From Kaistella faecalis (lineage in GTDB: Bacteria > Bacteroidota > Bacteroidia > Flavobacteriales > Weeksellaceae), in contig NZ_CP078067.1 in NCBI RefSeq assembly GCF_019195395.1, forward strand, positions 620,001-684,000: 64,000 nucleotides of DNA. The letters run 5' to 3'. Shown one piece after another: positions 1 to 7,854 of the stretch. The translations under genes and the position numbers were made by a program. Below the pieces are notes generated by a model. It had not been told where the DNA came from. It was given only the letters and a program-made list of their open reading frames with translations, and did not search any database. Position 1 is the stretch's first letter. The number at the start of each line of letters is the position of its first letter.

Positions 1-149
1 TTCAGGAAAAGGAAAAGGGGCAAGGCATTTAACCTGAAAAGAGTTGACTTGGCAATTTCTTGAGCCTTATTCCATTGGAAAGTCTGTTCATCGCATAACT
101 GTAATAATTTCAATCTTTAACTATTTTATAATCCTCTAAATATTTTATT

Positions 150-1103
150 ATGGCAACAAAATTTACTTTTTACAAAAAACCAAATTACGTGCGAAAAGTG
201 CCTTCGTACCGACTTTTGAGCAAACGGATTTTTTCTGCGATCATAGGGTTAATGATGATGGCCGCTTACACGGGCACCAAAGCACAAACGGCGCTAGTGG
301 TACCCGACAGTAATGAGGGAAGTGCATTCATTGGGCCCTATGGCAATGCTGCAAGACAGTTACAGATGATTATCGACGATACCCTGCTAAGCTCGCTCGT
401 TGGAAAAAACCTTACTTCCATTTCATTCAGGCTTCCAGCAAGCACCTCTGCGAGTTGGCCGCCAAACAGTCTCACGATGTCTGCCTTTGATATTTATCTT
501 AGTGAGGGTGTAGAACCTGCGGAGCGGCAGCTTAATTTTGCAGCCAATGTGGTGGGCACCCAAACTCAGGTACGCTCGGGAGGCTTACAGATTCCTGCAG
601 GCGCGTTAACAGTTGGTTCAAATCCAAACGACTTCAGTTTTAAAATTACTTTTACAAGTGCGTGGCAATATAATGGTGGTAATCTTCTGATTGAAGTTCG
701 CCACAGCGGAACCGGGATCTCTTCAAGAAGTGTTCAGGCAGCTTCTACAAGCGCAGCGGGTTACGGAACTTTATATTCGGCGCTCTGGCAATCCACAGGT
801 GACGTTTTACAGGGAAACTTTACACAGGTTGAAATTACCGCCGATGGTCCTTTAGGTGCGAATTCCGTTAAAGTCGGTGCAGGTACAAATGTTTATCCTA
901 ATCCGGTGAAAGATACGCTTTTTATTAAATCAGAAAATCAGTTTAATTCTTATTCGGTTTACAATATGGCCGGACAAATGGTTGGTTCAGATAAAATCTT
1001 TGGAAAGGCGGTTGATCTTTCACATCTTCAGATAGGTTCTTATGTACTGAAACTGACTGATAAGGATGGGAATACCAAATCTGTAAGAATTATTAAACAA
1101 TAA
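150..1103 (+). CDS. T9SS type A sorting domain protein
   Basis: Secreted protein of 317 aa. A long basic N terminus runs into a hydrophobic stretch (about residues 28-44) ending AYTGTKA-Q, which reads as a signal peptide. The last ~70 residues (from VYPNPVKDTL at about 250) have the pattern of the T9SS type A C-terminal domain: a YPNP start, a SVYNMAGQ strand, an L..G.Y.LK turn and a basic end (RIIKQ). Known for the family: this domain carries cargo across the outer membrane and is cleaved or anchored there. The central ~200 residues are beta-rich and I recognise no catalytic domain. Monocistronic, with a hairpin terminator downstream. The ATG at 150 is followed by an unusually long n-region, so a later start cannot be excluded. 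Confidence 0.85.
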   Translation: MATKFTFYKKPNYVRKVPSYRLLSKRIFSAIIGLMMMAAYTGTKAQTALVVPDSNEGSAFIGPYGNAARQLQMIIDDTLLSSLVGKNLTSISFRLPASTSASWPPNSLTMSAFDIYLSEGVEPAERQLNFAANVVGTQTQVRSGGLQIPAGALTVGSNPNDFSFKITFTSAWQYNGGNLLIEVRHSGTGISSRSVQAASTSAAGYGTLYSALWQSTGDVLQGNFTQVEITADGPLGANSVKVGAGTNVYPNPVKDTLFIKSENQFNSYSVYNMAGQMVGSDKIFGKAVDLSHLQIGSYVLKLTDKDGNTKSVRIIKQ

Positions 1104-1150
1104 GGTTAATTAAAGGAAGCAGCTACAGACCGAATCTTTGATTGCTTATT

Positions 1151-1183
1151 AAAAAAGACACTTCTCAGGGAGTGTCTTTTTTT
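1151..1183 (+). terminator. Rho-independent terminator of the T9SS protein
   Basis: A-tract, GACACT arm, 8-nt loop TCTCAGGG, AGTGTC arm and T-tract, located 47 nt after the upstream stop. The A/T tracts are symmetric, so it may also serve mazG on the opposite strand, which ends at 1205. Confidence 0.8.
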
Positions 1184-1204
1184 CAAAATACGTGTTGTGA
1201 CCAA

Positions 1205-1975
1205 TTATTTCAGAAGTATTTTCGCTTCTTCCCAAAGTTCATCCATCTGTTCGAGAGACAATTCTTCCAACTTTAAATCTTTAGCCAAAGCTAACTTCTC
1301 CATTTTCTGAAAACGGGAAATAAACTTGATATTGGTTCTTTCCAAGGCTGAGTCGGGATTAATACCTGAAAGTCTGGCATAATTGATGAGCGAGAAAAAC
1401 ACATCGCCCAGTTCCTGTTCTTTTTTATCTCTATCAGTCTCAGCATGAAATTCTGCGAGTTCTTCCTCCACTTTTTTCCAGGCATCTTCGGCACTGGCAA
1501 ATTCGAAACCGATTCCTTTTACTTTGTCCTGAATGCGGTAGGCTTTCACCATGCTCGGTGTTCCCTTGGTCACGCCGGAAAGCACTGATCTGTTGCCTTC
1601 CTTCAGTTTGAGTTTTTCCCAGTTCTGCTTTACTTCTTCTTCATCCTGAACCTCAACATCGCCATAAATATGCGGATGGCGGAAAATCAGTTTTTCATTC
1701 AGCGAATTAATAACGTCAGCGATATCAAAACTCCCCTTTTCTGAGCCAATCTTTGCATAAAAAACCAGATGCAGCAATACATCGCCGAGCTCTTTCTTAA
1801 TCTCAGGCAAATCTTCCTGCAGCAAAGCATCGGATAGTTCGTAGACTTCTTCCAGTGTCAAATGGCGAAGACTCTGCAAATCCTGTTTTCTGTCCCACGG
1901 ACATTTTTCGCGGAGATCATCCATAATGTCTAAAAGTCGGGAAAAGGCTTCGAGTTTCTGTTCTTTGGTGTTCAT
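1205..1975 (-). CDS. mazG: Nucleoside triphosphate pyrophosphohydrolase MazG
   Basis: 256 aa, the normal length for a two-domain MazG, which hydrolyses (d)NTPs to NMP and pyrophosphate in the cytoplasm. The first MazG domain shows the metal-binding pattern EEVYE (42-46) followed by KELGDVLLHL (61-70). The second repeats it as VEEELAEF and QELGDVFFSL about 125 residues later. The start ATG at 1975 is directly preceded by heptanucleotide repeats that occupy the 5' leader. A bidirectional terminator at 2051-2079 separates it from the def operon, so it is probably transcribed alone. Confidence 0.95.
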   Translation of the reverse strand: MNTKEQKLEAFSRLLDIMDDLREKCPWDRKQDLQSLRHLTLEEVYELSDALLQEDLPEIKKELGDVLLHLVFYAKIGSEKGSFDIADVINSLNEKLIFRHPHIYGDVEVQDEEEVKQNWEKLKLKEGNRSVLSGVTKGTPSMVKAYRIQDKVKGIGFEFASAEDAWKKVEEELAEFHAETDRDKKEQELGDVFFSLINYARLSGINPDSALERTNIKFISRFQKMEKLALAKDLKLEELSLEQMDELWEEAKILLK

Positions 1976-1980
1976 GTGAG

Positions 1981-2016
1981 GAATGTTGGATGTTGGATGA
2001 TGGATGATGGGTGTTG
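1981..2016. repeat. Heptanucleotide tandem repeat (GATGTTG/GATGATG)
   Basis: About five 7-nt units of the form GATGWTG (GATGTTG, GATGTTG, GATGATG, GATGATG, GGTGTTG) lie immediately upstream of the mazG start. The same unit recurs at 15979-16042, and a degenerate form at 21142-21170. It looks like a dispersed low-complexity repeat of this genome. Confidence 0.6.
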
Positions 2017-2050
2017 GTGCCGCATCACAAATTTACCATTATTAATACAA

Positions 2051-2079
2051 AAAACCTTGCCGGTTAAGACAAGGTTTTT
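2051..2079 (-). terminator. Terminator of the ruvX-def-DUF5606 operon
   Basis: AAAACCTTG arm, 11-nt loop, CAAGGTTTT arm, 18 nt downstream of the DUF5606 stop. It is symmetric and could act on both strands. Confidence 0.75.
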
Positions 2080-2097
2080 AATTCGTATCGCTATTGC

Positions 2098-2667
2098 TTA
2101 GCCCATTTTTCTGTGGGTGCTTTTCGGGGCACCTTTTGCAGAAGAAGTTGAAGCTTTTACTTTAGGTGCAGCTGGCTTGTCAGTTTTCGGTGCCGCTTTT
2201 TTAGCCGTTTTTTTCTCTGTAACCTCAGCAGCAGGTTGCTCCTCTGTTTTTTCGTCAGCAGGAACTTCTGCTTTTACGAAACTTTCAGGAGTGATATATC
2301 CAGCTTTGTTCAGGATATTGTACCACTGCGCCAATTTCTTGATATCTGAAACATAAACTCTTTCGGTATCATAATCCGGTAGAGATTCCGTCATGAATGC
2401 TCTTAATTCTGCGTCTGTAGATTTGTGAGAAATCGCTTCTTTATAATCGTTGTTTTTAGCAACATTTTCGAATACTTCAAATAAAGGAACTTCTTTATCG
2501 AAAGTAAACATCGCGATATTATCGAGCAAACTAACCTGAGAAGTGTTGCCAATGCTCACTTTTTTCTTGGATAGTACATCTTCAATGATAAATCCGTTTT
2601 TCAACTGGGAGATTAACTTAAAAAGTCCCGGTTTACCGGAGATGGAGATTATTTTTTCTAACTGCAT
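2098..2667 (-). CDS. DUF5606 domain protein
   Basis: 189 aa cytoplasmic protein of unknown function. The N-terminal ~135 residues (MQLEKIISISGKPGLFKLIS onward) match what I know of DUF5606, a Bacteroidota-restricted family. The C-terminal ~50 residues are a low-complexity tail rich in Lys, Ala, Pro and Thr ending THRKMG, probably disordered and possibly nucleic-acid binding (inference). It is the third gene of an operon with ruvX and def, 34 nt after def, and is followed by a terminator. The company of def and ruvX suggests a housekeeping role in translation or DNA metabolism, but nothing in the sequence defines it. Confidence 0.85.
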   Translation of the reverse strand: MQLEKIISISGKPGLFKLISQLKNGFIIEDVLSKKKVSIGNTSQVSLLDNIAMFTFDKEVPLFEVFENVAKNNDYKEAISHKSTDAELRAFMTESLPDYDTERVYVSDIKKLAQWYNILNKAGYITPESFVKAEVPADEKTEEQPAAEVTEKKTAKKAAPKTDKPAAPKVKASTSSAKGAPKSTHRKMG

Positions 2668-2701
2668 TTTTCTTATTTTTTATAGTTTTTTAATTCGTTT
2701 T

Positions 2702-3274
2702 TTATTTCGGGAACCTCATTTTGTAATTTACCGCTACATCGCCCTGAGAAATCTTGTTCAGTTTGCCCTTCACCAGTTTTTTCTTGAGTGAACTTAAATG
2801 ATCCGTAAACAGTATCCCTTCAATATGGTCGTATTCGTGCTGAATAACGCGCGCTCTCATGTCTGAGAAGGTGTCGGTATGTTTAACGAAATTTTCGTCA
2901 TAATATTCGATCACGATGGTTTCTTTACGTTTTACATCTTCACGTACATCAGGAATTGAAAGACATCCTTCGTTGAATTTCCATTCTTCACCGGACTCTT
3001 CAAGAATCGTTGCATTAATAAGCACTTTTCTGAAATCCTTGAGTTCATGAGCAATATCTGCGTAGTCTTCGTCCTCAGCCAGTGGTGACAGATCTACTAC
3101 GAAAAGGCGGATATCGAGACCAATCTGCGGTGCTGCAAGCCCAATCCCGTTCGCAGATTCCATGGTATCGAACATGTTTTTTATCAGTTCATCAAGTTGC
3201 GGATAATCTCTGTCGATCTCGTGACAGTGCTTGCGTAAAACTGCGTCGCCAAATGCACGTATTGGTAATATCAT
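2702..3274 (-). CDS. def: Peptide deformylase
   Basis: 190 aa, full length. It removes the formyl group from the N-terminal methionine of new proteins. All three family motifs are present: GIGLAAPQ (43-50), EGCLSIP (102-108, Cys metal ligand) and HEYDH (146-150, two His ligands and the catalytic Glu). Its ATG overlaps the ruvX stop codon (ATGA, 3271-3274), so the two are translationally coupled. DUF5606 follows 34 nt later. Confidence 0.97.
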   Translation of the reverse strand: MILPIRAFGDAVLRKHCHEIDRDYPQLDELIKNMFDTMESANGIGLAAPQIGLDIRLFVVDLSPLAEDEDYADIAHELKDFRKVLINATILEESGEEWKFNEGCLSIPDVREDVKRKETIVIEYYDENFVKHTDTFSDMRARVIQHEYDHIEGILFTDHLSSLKKKLVKGKLNKISQGDVAVNYKMRFPK

Positions 3275-3687
3275 CTTTGTTTCTGTTCTAAAAAATTCTG
3301 CAAAATAAGGGTTGCACTTACTTTATCAATTAACCCTTTTTCTTCTCTTTTCTTCTTGGTTTTCCCGCTTTGGGAAATATAAAACGAGGCCATTTTCGAG
3401 GTAAACCGCTCATCAAAACGATGCACTTCAATTTCAGGAAACTGATTTTTAAATTTCTCAATAAAGCCTGAAATCTCTGTTTCGATTTCCGAAAGGTTGC
3501 CCTTCAAGTCTGTGGGAAGTCCTACTACGATAGCCTCAACCCTGTTTTCAGCAAAGTAACGGTTACAGAACTGAAAAATATTCTGGGTTTCTACAGTATC
3601 CAGACCGCTGGCAATAATCTGCATCTCATCGGTCACAGCAATGCCACAGCGTTTTTTACCGTAATCCACCGCCATAATTTTTCCCAT
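3271..3687 (-). CDS. ruvX: Holliday junction resolvase-like protein RuvX/YqgF
   Basis: 138 aa with an RNase H-like fold. Known for the family: YqgF/RuvX acts in 16S rRNA 5'-end maturation and/or junction resolution. The first catalytic Asp is in IMAVDYGKKRCG (Asp8), then VVGLPTDLKG, the ERFTSKMA segment and the C-terminal DKVSATLIL with a further acidic residue. I place the start at ATG 3687 rather than an upstream in-frame codon at 3744, because the family begins directly at this strand and a consensus promoter ends six bases before the ATG. First gene of the ruvX-def-DUF5606 operon. Confidence 0.93.
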   Translation of the reverse strand: MGKIMAVDYGKKRCGIAVTDEMQIIASGLDTVETQNIFQFCNRYFAENRVEAIVVGLPTDLKGNLSEIETEISGFIEKFKNQFPEIEVHRFDERFTSKMASFYISQSGKTKKKREEKGLIDKVSATLILQNFLEQKQR

Positions 3688-3693
3688 AGTCTG

Positions 3694-3725
3694 CAAATTT
3701 ACAAATATTTGTGCTTGCTTACAAA
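3694..3725 (-). promoter_or_regulatory. Consensus Bacteroidota promoter of ruvX-def
   Basis: On the minus strand, TTTG (3722-3725), a 20-nt spacer, then TAAATTTG (3694-3701). The -7 box ends six bases before the ruvX ATG, so the mRNA should have almost no 5' leader. Confidence 0.75.
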
Positions 3726-3857
3726 ATTTAAAAAAAGGTGACATTTATCAAGTTTAATTCCCGGTAAGAAGTGCGGAATCTGCCTAACTTTAATCATTGA
3801 TTTTATTCGTCATGTAAACTGAATTTTCAGAATGACAGAATGAAAAGAAGTGATTGT

Positions 3858-3888
3858 AAAAGAGAGGTTAACAACTTCTCTTTTTTTT
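3858..3888 (+). terminator. Orphan terminator-like hairpin before sixA-like gene
   Basis: AAAAGAGAGGTT arm, short loop, AACTTCTCTTTT arm (one G-T pair) followed by a T-run. No gene on the plus strand precedes it in the 170 nt since the divergent ruvX start. It could end a short leader RNA, act as an attenuator, or serve as a T-rich insulator. Confidence 0.5.
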
Positions 3889-3923
3889 AACTAATTTTAT
3901 TTCCCAAAAAAAAACAGCCAAGT

Positions 3924-4400
3924 ATGAAAACCCTTATTCTCGTTCGACATGCTAAAAGCGACTGGCCCGAAGACACGGATGACTTCGACAGACCACTTGC
4001 TGACCGTGGCCTGCACGATGCCGAAAAAATGTCTTCTTATTTGAAACAAAATAATGTGGAGATTGAAAAGTTCGTGTCCAGTCCCGCGCTGCGCGCACTC
4101 AGCACCTGCAATATTTTTAATAAGTCTTATCAAATTGAGGTAGAGACGAACAGAAAGCTGTATAATGCAAATGAAAATAATTTCGAGTCTGTTATTTATG
4201 ATCTGAACGATAACGTGAATTCTGTAGCAATGTTTTCGCATAACAACGGGATTTCCAACTTCGCGAACATGATCAGCGGCGATATTTTTGCGTTTCCGAC
4301 ATGCGGTGTTGCCGGATTTCAGGTAGATTGTGAGTCGTGGTCGGATTTTGACAGTGCGAAGAAGAAGCTGATCTTCTTTTATGATCCGAAGAAGATCTGA
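3924..4400 (+). CDS. SixA-like phosphohistidine phosphatase
   Basis: 158 aa histidine phosphatase of the SixA type. The RHG-type catalytic motif is LVRHAKSDW (RH at 8-9). It continues with DFDRPLADRGLHDA, the SSPALRALST segment, and the second His region MFSHNNGISNFAN. Known for the family: it dephosphorylates phosphohistidine, for example on phosphorelay or PTS proteins. The natural substrate here is unknown. Monocistronic, preceded by an orphan terminator-like hairpin. Confidence 0.9.
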   Translation: MKTLILVRHAKSDWPEDTDDFDRPLADRGLHDAEKMSSYLKQNNVEIEKFVSSPALRALSTCNIFNKSYQIEVETNRKLYNANENNFESVIYDLNDNVNSVAMFSHNNGISNFANMISGDIFAFPTCGVAGFQVDCESWSDFDSAKKKLIFFYDPKKI

Positions 4401-4674
4401 TGTTCGTATTTTAGAACAATTGGTTTTAAAGAATTTCGTTTACCGCAAAAGCGGCAAAAGACTTTTGCACTTTCAATTCCTGCTGATGAATATTCAAACG
4501 CCAAGGCCGCAAGGAGTATTTTTCTTCAGCGATAAATAAGAGCGCAAAGACGTTTCACTTAGCAAGGACAAGGTTTTTACTAAATCAGCAGCAACTATTT
4601 TATCACAAAGCTTTTTAATCTTTGCACCTATTAACAGATGATAGCTTTTGTGCATTTTGTGGTAGATTCCTAAA
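4401..4674. repeat. Gene-free stretch with degenerate CGCAAAG repeats
   Basis: No plausible gene. Repeated phrases are scattered through it: CCGCAAAAGCGGCAAAAG, ACGCCAAGGCCGCAAGG, AGCGCAAAGACG, TTAGCAAGGACAAGG and TCACAAAGC. They look like decayed copies of a short 'CGCAAAG' repeat. I recall similar phrases between genes in other Bacteroidota, but could not check this. Confidence 0.4.
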
Positions 4675-4712
4675 AAAAAGTCACAAAGAACTGCGGTTCC
4701 CTGTGACTTTTT
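4675..4712 (-). terminator. Terminator of the serine hydrolase gene
   Basis: On the minus strand, AAAAAGTCACA arm, imperfect inner stem, TGTGACTTTTT arm and T-run, 22 nt after the stop at 4734. Confidence 0.8.
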
Positions 4713-4733
4713 ATTAATTATTGATGTTTCAGA

Positions 4734-6284
4734 TTATTTGGTGCGCTGCAAATCCAGGTCTTCGAAATCAAAACTGAAATCTGTAATATCGGAGATAGGT
4801 TTCATCTTGGCCGCGATGGCTTTTCCGTTTTCATCGAAGGTAAAGATTACAAATGCATCGGCATCGTAGCTTCTGTCGTCCCATTTCGCAATAAAGGTAT
4901 TGTTGGTGTACGGCAATAATTCACCTTTTAACCTAGGGGAATTTTTAGCCTGAATTCTGTAAGTTTTGCCTTGGGTGGTGATTACAATATCGCCAAACCA
5001 CGCATCCGTGTATGTTCCCACAAGCTGTTCAGCTTTTGGCTGCAGGCTTTTTTCTTTACTAAAGGCTGCCGATTTCGCAAAAACCTCCTTTTTTCCTTTC
5101 TCGAAATCAGCGTTCACCTTGGTCATGCGGTCGCCATAGGTTTTCAGCCAGTTGCGGTCTTCAATGCCCAGATAAGCATCTTTCACGGTGTTGGTTACCG
5201 CGCTGAAAGCAGCACCACTCTGCTGGTTGGTCAATACGATGATGCCGAGTTTCATGTCCGGGATCAGGGTGAACTGGGTTACAGTTCCGATAAGTCCGCC
5301 GGTGTGGTAAACCTGCTTGTGGCCTTTAACATCGGTCAGGAACCAGCCAAGACCGTAACCGCCGAAATTGGAATCGTAGGTATTTTTCAAAGCCACGGGT
5401 GTTGCGATCTGCACGTTCCATAGCTGCTGGATCTGTTTATCGGAAACGAGTTTTTTACCGTCTTTAGTAGTGAATCCGTTCATGAGGAAATCTGCCCAAG
5501 TCGCCATATCGGTGATATTGCTGATAATACCGCCCGCTGCATCGGCGGTCTCATTCCAGTCATGGGGAACCTGAATCGCTTTTCCGTCCACAGGAGCATG
5601 TGCATCAATGATATTTTTAACGCCTGCTGCCTTTGCACGGTTATAATTTCCGAAACTTGATTTCATACCGACTGGTTTCATAATCCGCTGTTCGATGAAT
5701 TCTGCCCAGGATAATCCGGAAACTCTCTTGATGACTTCACCCGCTACAATAAACATGATGTTGTTATAATCCATAGTGTTGCGGAAGGAATTTTCGGGTT
5801 TCAGGTAGCGCACGTTGTGAATGATATCGTTCACCGTAAGATTTCCCCCCTCAGGAAAGAACATCAGGTCACCCTGCCCCAGACCGAGTCCGGCACGGTG
5901 AGTAAGAAGGTCTTTGATGGTGATCTCCTGAGTCACGTAAGGATCGTACATCCGGAACTCAGGAATAAACTTGGTGACTTTATCATCAAAATTCAGTTTT
6001 CCCTCATCCGCAAGCATTGCCAGCGCGGTACCGGTAAATCCTTTGGAATTGGAGGCAATCCCCACGAGGGTATTTTCATCCATTTTCTGGTTGGTGGTCA
6101 GGGAACTTACACCAAACCCTTTGACATAAACCATTTTGCCGTCTTTTATAATGCCAACCGACATTCCGGGAACATCAAATGTTTTAAGGGTATTTTGAAT
6201 CAGTTCATCGAGTTTCTTTTCTTCAATCTGCGAGAATGCCATCAAAGAAACAAGGATGAAAAACAGGGAAAAGTTACGTTTCAT
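4734..6284 (-). CDS. Serine hydrolase, class C beta-lactamase-like, with DUF3471-type C terminus
   Basis: 516 aa. Signal peptide MKRNFSLFFILVSLMAFSQ. The beta-lactamase-like domain (about 25-370) has SxxK as SNSK (Ser78, Lys81), YxN as Tyr173-Asn-Asn175, and an HTGG segment near 330, which replaces KTG. The C-terminal ~100 residues (QLVGTYTDAWFGD onward) resemble DUF3471. Known for such proteins: periplasmic or outer-membrane esterases, D-aminopeptidases or peptidases rather than true beta-lactamases. The substrate is unknown. Monocistronic, with a terminator downstream. Confidence 0.88.
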   Translation of the reverse strand: MKRNFSLFFILVSLMAFSQIEEKKLDELIQNTLKTFDVPGMSVGIIKDGKMVYVKGFGVSSLTTNQKMDENTLVGIASNSKGFTGTALAMLADEGKLNFDDKVTKFIPEFRMYDPYVTQEITIKDLLTHRAGLGLGQGDLMFFPEGGNLTVNDIIHNVRYLKPENSFRNTMDYNNIMFIVAGEVIKRVSGLSWAEFIEQRIMKPVGMKSSFGNYNRAKAAGVKNIIDAHAPVDGKAIQVPHDWNETADAAGGIISNITDMATWADFLMNGFTTKDGKKLVSDKQIQQLWNVQIATPVALKNTYDSNFGGYGLGWFLTDVKGHKQVYHTGGLIGTVTQFTLIPDMKLGIIVLTNQQSGAAFSAVTNTVKDAYLGIEDRNWLKTYGDRMTKVNADFEKGKKEVFAKSAAFSKEKSLQPKAEQLVGTYTDAWFGDIVITTQGKTYRIQAKNSPRLKGELLPYTNNTFIAKWDDRSYDADAFVIFTFDENGKAIAAKMKPISDITDFSFDFEDLDLQRTK

Positions 6285-6358
6285 TATCGGAATTTTTAAT
6301 TGTCACGAAGATATAAATTTTTTAGCAGGCGCATCCATAACAGGGTTTTGGTTGATAA

Positions 6359-6592
6359 ATCAAAAATGAAACAGAATTTGACAGCATTGTAAAAATTTAC
6401 AGTTTGAAAAGTGACTCTGATATTATTAACCAAAAATTAGAAGGTTTATATTTTGGAGATTTAATTTATTTAGCAGAAAATAGAATTTTCCTGAGAAAAT
6501 TTGACGGCAAAAATTCATGGCCAAAAACTACGCTGATTTATTTATATCAGTTATTATACCCAAAAAACTATTTACAAAGTAATAATTCTTGA
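6359..6592 (+). pseudogene. Short ORF, probable gene remnant
   Basis: From a stop at 6356-6358 the frame is open for 77 codons but contains no ATG. The only usual start codon I identified is TTG at 6404, giving 62 aa. The protein reads naturally (IINQKLEGLYFGDLIYLAEN, then RIFLRKFDGKNSWPKTTLIY), unlike antisense noise, and is very AT-rich. I do not recognise a family. It is most likely the truncated end of a lost gene, or a small protein with an unusual start. Confidence 0.35.
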
Positions 6593-6796
6593 CCTGAATA
6601 ATAGAAATGTGTATAAATACAGTCGACCAAACACCTATTTATTTTGGCGCTAACAGTTTATTTTTTCTTAAATTAGCAAATCAAAACACTCATAAACAGA
6701 CCGTTACAAAAACTAATTGTTTTCAGATCCGTTGCTTCAGTACCGTTTTCTGAGCCGAAAGCTCTTCATATCATCCATCACCAAAAAACAAACACC
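6593..6796. other. Leader region of the homocysteine methyltransferase gene
   Basis: A 204-nt AT-rich gap. A weak promoter-like pair (TTTG near 6646 and TAAATTAG near 6672, spacer about 22) is present. I looked for an S-box (SAM-I) riboswitch and did not see its conserved core. Confidence 0.25.
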
Positions 6797-7754
6797 ATGA
6801 AAAAAAAACACCAAAAATTTCCCCAGCGAATCCGATGAACTTTTTTTAACAGACGGCGGACTGGAAACAACACTTATTTTTCTGGAAGGTTTCGATCTTC
6901 CCTGTTTTGCCGCATTTGACCTGATGAAAACTGAAAAAGGATGTGATGCCCTCAGAAATTACTACCGGAAGTATTTAGAAATTGCGAAAAAGCACCATAC
7001 CAGTTTCATTTTAGAAACTCCCACCTGGCGTGCCAATCCGGATTGGCTGGAGAAAACCGGCTATCCAAGATCTTCCACCTCCGCAATAAATAAAAAAGCG
7101 GTCGCACTTATGAAAGAATTAAAAACAGAATTTGAAAATGACCTTCCAACCATTCTCATCAGTGGTTGCGTCGGTCCGCGAGGAGATGGGTATTTCCCGG
7201 AAAATACCATGAGCAGCGAAGAAGCGCAACAGTATCATTCCCACCAAATAGAAGCATTAAAACATTCCTCAGTTGATCTGGTCACGGCACTTACACTGCA
7301 GGATGCAGAAGAAGCGATCGGCGTTACACTTGCGGCAAATTACTTTGTACTTCCTGCTGTTATTTCGTTTACCGTAGAAACCGACAGCAAACTCCCGAAC
7401 GGAATGAGTTTAGCAGAAGTCATTAAAACAGTTGACGAAAACACGAATGTCCCTCCTCTTTATTATATGATCAACTGTGCGCATCCCACGCATTTCCACC
7501 AAGAATTACTTAAAAATAAAAATGACCCCTGCACGGGACGCATCAAAGCCATCAGAGCAAACGCCTCCTGTAAAAGCCATGCCGAACTGGATGAAGCTAC
7601 CTCGCTGGACCGCGGGATCCCCCGTGAGTTAGGCAAAGAATACAAAAATCTGAAAGAATCTTTTACCCATATCAATGTTTTTGGCGGCTGCTGCGGAACT
7701 GATGAAGAGCATATTTCTGAAATCATCAGCCAGATACATTCGGCTTCCGTTTGA
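6797..7754 (+). pseudogene. Homocysteine S-methyltransferase family gene, frameshifted in an A9 tract
   Basis: It transfers a methyl group to homocysteine to make methionine (family of MmuM and the MetH N-terminal domain). The zinc ligands are visible: MINCAHPTHF and GGCCGTDEEH near the C terminus. The conserved N terminus DGGLETTLIF lies upstream of the first in-frame ATG (6924), in a frame that opens only after a TGA at 6798-6800. The natural ATG at 6797 is followed by nine A's (6800-6808). With eight A's it would read MKKNTKNFPSESDELFLTDG and continue to a normal 318-aa protein. With nine, it ends after 13 codons. So this is a one-base insertion in a homopolymer: an error in the sequence, a phase-variable state, a site of slippage, or a true pseudogene. 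Confidence 0.8.
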
Positions 7755-7828
7755 AAATGCAGATCCAGGAAGCTGTCTTTTAAGATTTTTTAACCTTTTT
7801 ACTTTCCCTGCAGTTTCTGCGAAAACCC

Positions 7829-7836
7829 TAACTTTG
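7829..7836 (+). promoter_or_regulatory. -7 box of the UMP synthase promoter
   Basis: TAACTTTG, a perfect TAnnTTTG match, 18 nt before the ATG at 7855. No clear TTTG lies at the -33 position. Confidence 0.55.
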
Positions 7837-7854
7837 TAAGAAAGTAAAAAGTAA

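Noticed and set aside
1..149. Gene or RNA in the first 149 nt
   Set aside because: No open frame of useful length or RNA fold seen; the upstream gene, if any, lies outside the window.
5817..6299. 160-aa frame antisense to the serine hydrolase
   Set aside because: Fully inside a clear beta-lactamase-like gene; no start context or family match.
6593..6796. Possible SAM riboswitch before the homocysteine methyltransferase
   Set aside because: The S-box core and its paired helices are not visible; only a weak promoter-like pair is.
6924..7754. Homocysteine methyltransferase starting at ATG 6924
   Set aside because: This would drop the conserved DGGLETTLIF N terminus that is encoded just upstream in the same frame.
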